A stretch of DNA of 64,000 nucleotides, taken from the NCBI RefSeq assembly GCF_950101795.1, contig NZ_CATNLZ010000035.1:202148-266147 (forward strand), given 5' to 3'. The stretch is from Nocardioides sp. T2.26MG-1. Its GTDB lineage: Bacteria > Actinomycetota > Actinomycetes > Propionibacteriales > Nocardioidaceae. Each line of letters begins with the position of its first letter. Position 1 is the first letter of the stretch. The notes beneath the pieces were generated by a model. The model ran no database searches. It was not told the DNA's origin and was given only the letters and a program-made list of their open reading frames with translations. Made by a program: the position numbers and the translations under genes. Below, piece by piece: positions 57,838 through 64,000 of the stretch.

Positions 57838-58439
57838 CGCGACCACAGCACCAACGGCGCGACGAACGCGGCGTATGGCAGTGGCAGCGGCCGCCACCGC
57901 GTCGGCGAGACGCCCGTCGTGGCCGGCTCGTCGCGCCACAGGGGCAACAACCGCACCGGACCGGCCCCGATGAGGCGCAGCGGGTCGAGGTAGGTCTCGC
58001 CCCGGATCCAGCCCCAGTGCAGGCACGCCCGGGGGGGGCAGTGCGACCCGGCCGACGTCAGGTGACCCAGCGGGTCCCCGGCGGCCACCGTCGTACCGAC
58101 TCCGACCGTGGCACCGACCGGTTCGTAGGTGGTGCGGGTCGAGCCGTGGTCGATGACCACGACCCCACGCCCGGCCAGCATGCCCGCCCACGTCACCCGG
58201 CCCGGGAGCGAGGCGCGGACCGTCTGGCCGGGCGACCCGAGCAGGTCCACGCCGCGGTGACCCGCACCCCAGGGGTCGCTGGGCGGGTCGAACCCGGCGA
58301 CGACCTCGGGCACGGGCAGCAGCGGCCAGACCCCGACCGGATCGGCCTCGGCCGCCCGGGCCGGCGCCGCCAGCAGCAGGGCCGGGAGCAGGGCGTGCGC
58401 CACGACCAGACAGAGCAGCAGCGGGAGTCGACGAGCCAT
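57810..58439 (-). CDS. secreted M23-family peptidase, HxH variant
   Basis: 209 aa. N-terminal signal peptide (about 1-30, LLLCLVVAHALLPALLLAAPARA). The M23 domain has the zinc motif HRGVD (H61, D65). The second motif reads CLHWG: C139 stands where the first histidine of HXH usually is, and H141 is kept. I recall this CLHWG form in other actinobacterial homologues. It probably acts on peptidoglycan, or is a non-catalytic LytM-like activator. A C-terminal hydrophobic stretch (YAAFVAPLVLW) may anchor it. Its 3' end overlaps xerC by 28 bp tail to tail. Confidence 0.85.
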   Translation of the reverse strand: MARRLPLLLCLVVAHALLPALLLAAPARAAEADPVGVWPLLPVPEVVAGFDPPSDPWGAGHRGVDLLGSPGQTVRASLPGRVTWAGMLAGRGVVVIDHGSTRTTYEPVGATVGVGTTVAAGDPLGHLTSAGSHCPPRACLHWGWIRGETYLDPLRLIGAGPVRLLPLWRDEPATTGVSPTRWRPLPLPYAAFVAPLVLWSRYARGCACW

Positions 58440-58827
58440 GGCCCGACCCTGCCCCGCCCGGCGCACGCCCGCATCGTGGCCGTCGGGCACGGTGGAGACG
58501 CGCGCCGCAACGCGAGGGGTGGACGATGAGCGGGCCGCGATTGGCGGGTGTCCGCCGGTGTCGACTACGCTGACCGGAGCAATCCTTGCGGATTGACTTC
58601 GCACGCTCGCAGACCGCGACGGGCCCTGCACCTCCGAGGTCCCGACCACCCGTGGGCGACGACTTTCAGTCCGTCCGGGCAACCGGACGGTCGGGTCGCG
58701 CGCGAGCGTCAGGGCAGCCGACACCCGTCGGGTGCAGCAACTGTAAACAACGACCGGGTCCGCCCCGGTCCGGCCTGCTGAAGGCCGGACGGCAACGGTG
58801 GCGGTGCCCGACACAACAGGAGAAACC
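58440..58827 (+). promoter_or_regulatory. 388-bp intergenic region with rpsB promoter and structured leader
   Basis: No protein gene is visible here. A possible promoter for rpsB is TTGGCG (58541-58546) with -10 TACGCT (58566-58571), the 19-nt spacer being long. The leader then has at least two stable hairpins: CCGTCCGG-GCAA-CCGGACGG (58671-58690, an 8-bp stem with a GNRA tetraloop) and GTCCGGCCT-GCTGA-AGGCCGGAC (58768-58790). A ribosome binding site (AGGAGAAACC) precedes the ATG. Confidence 0.45.
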
Positions 58828-59823
58828 ATGGCAGTCGTCACCATGCGCCAGCTGCTCGAGAGCGGCGTGCACTTCGGACACCAGACCCGTCGCTGGAACC
58901 CGAAGATGAAGCGCTTCATCATGACCGAGCGCAACGGCATCTACATCATCGACCTGCAGCAGTCGCTGGCCTACATCGACCGGTCGTACGCCTTCGTCAA
59001 GGAGACCGTCGCCAAGGGCGGCACGATCATGTTCGTCGGGACGAAGAAGCAGGCCCAGGAGGCGATCGCCGAGCAGGCGACCCGCGTCGGCATGCCCTAC
59101 GTCAACCAGCGCTGGCTCGGCGGCATGCTCACCAACTTCCAGACGGTGCACCAGCGGATCAACCGCCTCAAGGAGCTCGACGAGATCGACTTCGACGACG
59201 TCGCCGGCAGCAGCCGCACCAAGAAGGAGCTGCTGCAGATGCGCCGCGAGCGCGACAAGCTCAACAAGTCGCTCGGCGGCATCCGCGAGATGACGCGGAC
59301 CCCCTCTGCGGTGTGGATCGTCGACACCAACAAGGAGCACCTCGCCGTCGAGGAGGCGCGCAAGCTCCACATCCCGATCATCGGCATCCTGGACTCCAAC
59401 TGCGACCCCGACCTGGTCGACTTCCCGATCCCGGGCAACGACGACGCGATCCGCGCCGTGGGTCTGCTGACCCGCGTGGTCGCCGACGCCGTCGCCGAGG
59501 GCCTCATCGCCCGCTCCGGCGTCAAGGCCGGCGAGGGCACCGAGGCCGTGGGCGCCGAGGAGCCGCTGGCCGAGTGGGAGCGCGAGCTCCTGGGCGGCGA
59601 GGCCGAGCAGGCCGCTGTCGCGGCGACCGGTGGCGACGCCGCCGAGGAGACCCCGGCCGCCGAGGCGACCGGTGCCGCCAGCGAGGCCGCGGAGGCCACC
59701 GAGGCTGCTGAGGCCGCCACCGACGAGCCGGCCGCCGAGGCCGCTCCCGAGGCCGCCACGGACGAGGCTGCCGCTGAGGAGACCCCGGCTGCCGCTGAGC
59801 CGGCCGCCGAGGTCGAGGCCTGA
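58828..59823 (+). CDS. rpsB: 30S ribosomal protein S2 with acidic tail
   Basis: 331 aa, against about 240 in E. coli. Residues 1-240 are the normal S2 (MRQLLESGVHFGHQTRRWNPKM; VNQRWLGGMLTNF). The rest, after EWERELLGGEAEQ, is an alanine/glutamate-rich low-complexity tail (AAEETPAAEATGAASEA). Tails of this kind are common on S2 in Actinobacteria. The ATG is preceded by AGGAGAAACC. First gene of rpsB-tsf-pyrH-frr. Confidence 0.96.
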   Translation: MAVVTMRQLLESGVHFGHQTRRWNPKMKRFIMTERNGIYIIDLQQSLAYIDRSYAFVKETVAKGGTIMFVGTKKQAQEAIAEQATRVGMPYVNQRWLGGMLTNFQTVHQRINRLKELDEIDFDDVAGSSRTKKELLQMRRERDKLNKSLGGIREMTRTPSAVWIVDTNKEHLAVEEARKLHIPIIGILDSNCDPDLVDFPIPGNDDAIRAVGLLTRVVADAVAEGLIARSGVKAGEGTEAVGAEEPLAEWERELLGGEAEQAAVAATGGDAAEETPAAEATGAASEAAEATEAAEAATDEPAAEAAPEAATDEAAAEETPAAAEPAAEVEA

Positions 59824-59886
59824 CCGGCCGGTCCGGTCACCAGGAACATCCGCGACAACCTTCCAACACTTCGAGGAAGAAGGACC

Positions 59887-60699
59887 ATGGCGAACATCTC
59901 CGCCGCCGACGTCAAGAAGCTCCGTGAGCTCACCGGCGCCGGCATGATGGACTGCAAGAAGGCGCTCGTCGAGGCCGACGGCGACTTCGAGAAGGCCGCC
60001 GAGCTGATCCGCATCAAGCTCGGCAAGAAGATGGCCGAGCGGGGTGCCGAGCGCGAGGCATCGAACGGGCTGGTCGCCACCTCCGGCGGCGCGCTCGTCG
60101 AGCTCAACTGCGAGACCGACTTCGTGGCGAAGGGCGACGACTTCGTCGCCGCCGCGCAGCAGATCGCCGACGTCGCCAACGAGGCCAAGGCCGGCGACGC
60201 CGAGACGCTCAAGTCGGTCAAGCTGGGCGACAAGACGGTCGGCGAGGTCGTCGAGAACCTGGCGATCACCATCGGCGAGAAGATCGCCCTGGGTCGCGTC
60301 GCCTACTTCGACGGTCCGGTCGTGACCTACATGCACAAGCGTGCCGCGGACCTGCCGCCGGCCGTCGGGGTGCTCGTGGAGTACGACGGCGCCGAGGCCG
60401 GTGCCCGGGGCGCCGCGATGCAGATCGCGGCGATGCGCCCGCAGTACCTCACCCGCGACGAGGTCCCCGCGGACATCGTGGCCAAGGAGCGCGAGATCGC
60501 CGAGGCGACCTCGCGCGAGGAGGGCAAGCCCGAGCAGGCGATCGCCAAGATCACCGAGGGCCGGCTCAACGGCTTCTTCAAGGACGTCGTCCTGCTGGAG
60601 CAGCCGTCGGTCACCGAGAGCAAGCGCACCGTGAAGGCCGTCCTGGACGAGGCCGGCACCACCGTGAAGCGTTTCGCCCGTTTCGAGGTCGGCGCGTAA
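59887..60699 (+). CDS. tsf: elongation factor Ts
   Basis: 270 aa. Regenerates EF-Tu-GTP. The N-terminal UBA-like domain has VKKLRELTGAGMMDCKKALVEADGDFEKAAELIRIKLGKKMAER (TDFV is kept in CETDFVAKGDDF). ATG behind GAGGAAGAAGGACC. Length is typical of actinobacterial EF-Ts. Confidence 0.97.
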   Translation: MANISAADVKKLRELTGAGMMDCKKALVEADGDFEKAAELIRIKLGKKMAERGAEREASNGLVATSGGALVELNCETDFVAKGDDFVAAAQQIADVANEAKAGDAETLKSVKLGDKTVGEVVENLAITIGEKIALGRVAYFDGPVVTYMHKRAADLPPAVGVLVEYDGAEAGARGAAMQIAAMRPQYLTRDEVPADIVAKEREIAEATSREEGKPEQAIAKITEGRLNGFFKDVVLLEQPSVTESKRTVKAVLDEAGTTVKRFARFEVGA

Positions 60700-60730
60700 C
60701 CGGATAGGTTCTAGCCAGACGTACACGAGG

Positions 60731-60772
60731 AGGCCGGTTCGATGTCAGCGACCCTGATCATCGGACCGGCCT
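60731..60772 (+). terminator. hairpin in the tsf-pyrH gap
   Basis: AGGCCGGTTCGATG / CATCGGACCGGCCT, 14-bp stem with one G-U pair and a 14-nt loop, followed by TCTCCTGCC. A partial terminator or attenuator before pyrH. Confidence 0.55.
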
Positions 60773-60803
60773 TCTCCTGCCCCGCCCACCCGAGGAGCCG
60801 CCC

Positions 60804-61517
60804 GTGACCGGATACAAGCGCGTCCTGCTGAAGCTGTCGGGCGAGATGTTCGGCGGCGGCGAGGTCGGCGTCGACCCCGACGTCGTCCAGACCGTCGCCC
60901 GCGAGATCGCCGGCGTCGTCAACGCCGGCGTCCAGATCGCGATCGTCACCGGTGGTGGCAACTTCTTCCGGGGAGCCGAGCTGCAGCAGCGCGGCATGGA
61001 CCGGGTCCGTGCCGACTACATGGGCATGCTCGGCATCGTGATGAACTGCCTTGCCCTCCAGGACTTCCTGGAGAAGATGGGCGTCGAGACCCGCGTCCAG
61101 ACCGCGATCACCATGGGCCAGGTCGCCGAGCCGTACATCCCGCGGCGTGCGATCCGGCACATGGAGAAGGGTCGCGTGGTGATCTTCGGGGCGGGCATGG
61201 GCATGCCGTTCTTCTCCACCGACACCGTCGCCGTCCAGCGCGCCCTCGAGAGCAAGTGCGACGTCGTGCTCGTCGCCAAGAACGGCGTGGACGGCGTCTA
61301 CACCGCCGACCCCCACCTCGATCCCACCGCGACCAAGTTCGACGACCTCACCTACGACGAGGCGATCGCCCGGGGTCTGAGGATCATGGACCAGACGGCG
61401 TTCGCGCTGTGCGGCGAGAACAAGCTGCCCATGGTCGTGTTCGGCATGGAGCCGGAGGGCAACATCCTGCGGGTCGTGCATGGTGAGAAGATTGGGACGC
61501 TCGTGAGCGCCGGCTGA
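60804..61517 (+). CDS. pyrH: UMP kinase
   Basis: 237 aa hexameric kinase of pyrimidine synthesis (amino-acid-kinase fold): VLLKLSGEMFGG, TGGGNFFRGAELQQ, GAGMGMPFFSTDT. GTG start after CGAGGAGCCGCC. It follows tsf after a gap containing a hairpin and is followed by frr. Confidence 0.97.
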   Translation: MTGYKRVLLKLSGEMFGGGEVGVDPDVVQTVAREIAGVVNAGVQIAIVTGGGNFFRGAELQQRGMDRVRADYMGMLGIVMNCLALQDFLEKMGVETRVQTAITMGQVAEPYIPRRAIRHMEKGRVVIFGAGMGMPFFSTDTVAVQRALESKCDVVLVAKNGVDGVYTADPHLDPTATKFDDLTYDEAIARGLRIMDQTAFALCGENKLPMVVFGMEPEGNILRVVHGEKIGTLVSAG

Positions 61518-61562
61518 CCCAGCCCCGACGACGAGCATCGACCAGCAACGCTAGGAGCACCC

Positions 61563-62120
61563 GTGATCAACGACATCCTCCACGAGGCCGACGGCAAGAT
61601 GGACAAGTCGGTCGAGGCGACGCGCGAGGAGTTCGCAGCGATCCGCGCCGGTCGGGTCAGCCCGAGCATGTTCAGCAAGATCGTCGTCGACTACTACGGT
61701 TCGCCGACCCCGCTGCAGCAGCTCGCGTCGTTCACCGCTCCCGAGGCCCGGATCATCCTGATCGCGCCCTACGACCAGGGCGCCATGCACAACATCATCA
61801 AGGCGATCCGCGACTCCGACCTGGGTGTCAACCCGGCCGACGACGGCAAGGTGATCCGCTGCGTGTTCCCCGAGCTGACCGAGGAGCGGCGCAAGGAGTA
61901 CATCAAGGTGGCACGCACCAAGGCCGAGGAGGGCCGGGTCGCGGTCCGCAACCTGCGCCGCACCGCCAAGCAGCACCTCGAGAAGCTCGAGAAGGACGGC
62001 GAGGTCGGCAAGGACGACGTCACCGGTGCCGAGAAGCGCCTGGACGGCATGACCAAGAAGCACACCGACGTGATCGACGAGCTGCTCAAGCACAAGGAGT
62101 CCGAGCTGCTCGAGGTCTGA
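61563..62120 (+). CDS. frr: ribosome recycling factor
   Basis: 185 aa. Splits post-termination ribosomes with EF-G: MDKSVEATREEFAAIRAGRVSPSMF, DYYGSPTPLQQLASF, then the C-terminal helical domain. GTG start, ribosome binding site TAGGAGCACCC. Operon with cdsA. Confidence 0.97.
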   Translation: MINDILHEADGKMDKSVEATREEFAAIRAGRVSPSMFSKIVVDYYGSPTPLQQLASFTAPEARIILIAPYDQGAMHNIIKAIRDSDLGVNPADDGKVIRCVFPELTEERRKEYIKVARTKAEEGRVAVRNLRRTAKQHLEKLEKDGEVGKDDVTGAEKRLDGMTKKHTDVIDELLKHKESELLEV

Positions 62121-62135
62121 GCAGTCGGAACCCTC

Positions 62136-63038
62136 ATGCCCGACGCGCCGTCCGCGAGGCCGCAGGCCAGTCCCTCACCGGTCCCACCGACCGCCAAGGA
62201 CCACGGCCGCGCCGGCCGCGACCTGCGCGCCGCCGTCGCCTCCGCGGTCGTGCTGCTGAGCGCGATCGCGCTCTCGCTGCTGTTCTGGAAGACCGCCTTC
62301 ATGGTGATCGTCGCCGTGGCGGTCGTGGTGGCGATCTGGGAGCTGCACCGGGGCTTCCGGGCCCTGGACATCGACCTGCCGGAGCAGCCGCTGATGGTCG
62401 GCGGCGTCGTCATGGTCGTGGTCGCGTACTTCTGGGGTGCACCGGCGCTCGTCACCGCAACCGCGGTGACGGCCCTGGTGATCATGCTCTGGCTCCTCCG
62501 GCGAGGCGTCGCCGGATACGTCCAGAACGCCACCGGGTCCGTGTTCGTCCTGGTGTACGTGCCGTTCCTCGGGTCGTTCGTCACGCTGCTGCTCTCCGAG
62601 GGTGGGGGCGCCAACGCCGCCGGGCTCGATGACGCCGGCGTACAGGGGATCGTCGCGTTCGTGCTGGTCACGATCGCCTCCGACATCGGCGGGTACGTCG
62701 CCGGTGTCCTGTTCGGGCGGCACCCGATGGCCCCGGTCATCTCGCCGAAGAAGTCGTGGGAGGGCTTCGCGGGCTCGGTGCTCTTCTGCCTGCTCGCCGG
62801 CTGGGCGCTCGTGGTCTACCTGCTCGACGGCGACTGGTGGGTCGGCCTGCTGCTCGGCCTGATCACGGTCGTGATGGCCACCCTCGGCGACCTGTGCGAG
62901 TCCGTCATCAAGCGCGACCTCGGCATCAAGGACATGAGCCAGGTCATCCCGGGCCATGGCGGACTGATGGACCGTCTCGACTCGCTGCTCGCCACGATCG
63001 CCCCGATCTGGCTGCTCCTCCACTACCTCGTGTACTGA
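62136..63038 (+). CDS. cdsA: phosphatidate cytidylyltransferase
   Basis: 300 aa integral membrane enzyme that makes CDP-diacylglycerol. About 8 membrane helices; the family signature SVIKRDLGIKDMSQVIPGHGGLMDRLDS is near the C-terminus, and SPKKSWEGFAGS carries the conserved basic/acidic block. The stop overlaps the next gene by one base (TGATG). The frr-cdsA order is conserved. Confidence 0.96.
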   Translation: MPDAPSARPQASPSPVPPTAKDHGRAGRDLRAAVASAVVLLSAIALSLLFWKTAFMVIVAVAVVVAIWELHRGFRALDIDLPEQPLMVGGVVMVVVAYFWGAPALVTATAVTALVIMLWLLRRGVAGYVQNATGSVFVLVYVPFLGSFVTLLLSEGGGANAAGLDDAGVQGIVAFVLVTIASDIGGYVAGVLFGRHPMAPVISPKKSWEGFAGSVLFCLLAGWALVVYLLDGDWWVGLLLGLITVVMATLGDLCESVIKRDLGIKDMSQVIPGHGGLMDRLDSLLATIAPIWLLLHYLVY

Positions 63039-63565
63039 TGCTCTACCTGGTGCGGCACGGACGCCCGCTCGTCGAGCCGGGCCTGCTCCCGAGCGCCTGG
63101 GAGCTCGACCCCGCCGGCTTCGAGGACATCTGGGCGTTACGCGAGTCCGGGCGGCTGCCGGACGACGGCCACTGGTTCTGCTCGCCGGAGCCCAAGGCGG
63201 TCGCCACCGCCCAGCTGCTCACCGACGGCCCGGTCGGGATCGTCGAGGGACTGGCCGAGCAGATCCGCGACACCGGCGACTGGATCGACCGCTTCGAGGC
63301 CGTCGTACGGCGTGCCTTCGCCGACCCGACCCGGTCGGCCCACCCCGGGTGGGAGCCGCTGGCGGTGACCCGCGAGCGGGTGGCGACCAGCGTCCGCCTC
63401 CTCATCGCCGACCACCCGAGCGAGGACCTCGTGCTGGTCGGCCACGGCACCGCCTGGACCGTCCTCGCGGCCGAGCTGACCGGCGCGGAGCCGGACCTCG
63501 ACCGATGGGCCCTTCTCGGCATGCCGGACGTCATCGAGGTCGATCCGGTCGTAGAGTCGCCCTGA
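63038..63565 (+). CDS. histidine phosphatase-superfamily protein
   Basis: 175 aa. The catalytic motif LVRHGRP is at 4-10 (H7 nucleophile), with ADHPSEDLVLVGHGTAW carrying the second histidine. Family members are phosphoglycerate mutases or phosphatases; the substrate is not inferable. The ATG overlaps the cdsA stop, so it is translationally coupled. It is followed, also with a TGATG overlap, by a small membrane protein. Confidence 0.85.
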   Translation: MLYLVRHGRPLVEPGLLPSAWELDPAGFEDIWALRESGRLPDDGHWFCSPEPKAVATAQLLTDGPVGIVEGLAEQIRDTGDWIDRFEAVVRRAFADPTRSAHPGWEPLAVTRERVATSVRLLIADHPSEDLVLVGHGTAWTVLAAELTGAEPDLDRWALLGMPDVIEVDPVVESP

Positions 63566-63948
63566 TGTCGACCGACCCGGACCACCCGAGCAGCACCGTG
63601 AACGAGGCGACGCCGGAGCCGGCGCCCGCCCCCGAGCGCGTGCCGGACTGGTGGCACCGCGACCACCCGACGTTCACCTCGCTCACCGGGTTCTTCACCG
63701 GCCTGGCGTTCGTGATCGTGGTGCCGGGCCTGTTCGCGGCGATCCTGGGCTGGATCTTCGACTACCACACCGCCGAGGACCTGTTCCCGCTGGTGCTGGT
63801 GACGCTCGTGGTGCCGATCGGGCTCGTGATCGCTCCCCGCACCCGCCGGTTCGGCCGCTACATGCTGATCGGGATGGCGGTGACCGCTCTCGTCGTGGGC
63901 GGCGTGAGCGCCGTGGTCCTCTGGTACATGGTCACCTACCAGAGCTGA
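63565..63948 (+). CDS. small membrane protein of unknown function
   Basis: 127 aa. A proline/glutamate-rich soluble N-terminus (PEPAPAPERVPDWWHRDHPTF) is followed by three predicted helices (about 42-66, 70-90, 100-122). The start overlaps the histidine phosphatase stop (TGATG), so the pair is coupled. No recognised domain. The remaining 52 bp of the window contain no feature I can support. Confidence 0.7.
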   Translation: MSTDPDHPSSTVNEATPEPAPAPERVPDWWHRDHPTFTSLTGFFTGLAFVIVVPGLFAAILGWIFDYHTAEDLFPLVLVTLVVPIGLVIAPRTRRFGRYMLIGMAVTALVVGGVSAVVLWYMVTYQS

Positions 63949-64000
63949 CCTGCGGAGCCTGGCTCCGGCGAATGGCCCGCCCACCCACCCGGATGGGATG

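Overview
The window is one contiguous stretch of chromosome from a high-GC actinobacterium, most probably Nocardioides or another Nocardioidaceae. The evidence is the very high GC content, the many GTG and TTG starts, an IclR regulator of the NdgR type divergent from leuCD, an HU protein with a long lysine/alanine tail, a coenzyme F420 gene (cofC), a DUF2469 gene after rnhB, and two copies of a GGTCTCGATACG / CTACTCGACC inverted-repeat pair of a kind I associate with Nocardioides genomes. No rRNA, tRNA, CRISPR array, prophage or insertion sequence was seen. Almost everything is housekeeping DNA, with a few accessory insertions.

Layout. 0.1-2.1 kb: alkylation repair (Ada-AlkA fusion, Ogt). 2.2-5.1 kb: ndgR divergent from leuC-leuD. 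5.3-12.7 kb: hupB, cofC, plsC-gpsA, a PLP sulfur-amino-acid enzyme, ddl, a DUF3515 lipoprotein with a small RAM-domain protein, and thiL. 12.9-20.9 kb: rpmB, a DAK2/FakA-like gene, recG, rsmD, coaD, yceD-rpmF-rnc-mutM. 21-25 kb: a small coiled-coil protein, an MFS exporter, and an FAD-linked oxidase with an alanine-glyoxylate-type aminotransferase. 25.2-30.8 kb: smc, a thioesterase, a one-TM protein, ftsY. 31-35.4 kb: the nitrogen operon amtB, two consecutive PII genes, glnD. 35.6-37.6 kb: ffh and an NYN-domain gene. 37.7-44.6 kb is more accessory: a ROK regulator divergent from a GH3 glucosidase, an amidohydrolase, an orphan response regulator, a VanW protein and a two-TM protein. 44.8-50.5 kb: rpsP-khpA, a GNAT, rimM, trmD fused to a GNAT domain, rplS, lepB, rnhB, DUF2469. 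50.6-53.6 kb: a decayed TadE-like pseudogene, then an MFS gene divergent from a LacI regulator. 53.8-58.4 kb: yraN-comM-dprA, xerC and a convergent M23 peptidase. 58.8-63.9 kb: rpsB-tsf-pyrH-frr-cdsA, a histidine phosphatase and a membrane protein.

How the genes work together. Three functional blocks stand out: protein synthesis and export (ffh, ftsY, lepB, S16, L19, S2, EF-Ts, RimM, TrmD, RRF); nitrogen sensing (AmtB, PII, GlnD, with a GlnR-like site upstream of amtB); and DNA handling (Ada/Ogt, RecG, MutM, SMC, RNase HII, ComM, DprA, XerC). Many genes have a TANNNT -10 hexamer only 6-8 nt before the start codon, so leaderless transcription looks common here. No large novel defence or biosynthetic system was found. 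The most unusual observations are the leaderless mini-ORF cascade before leuC, the paired repeats in two intergenic regions, the frame-shifted TadE/TadG-like relic, the TrmD-GNAT fusion, the tandem PII genes, and the structured rpsB leader.
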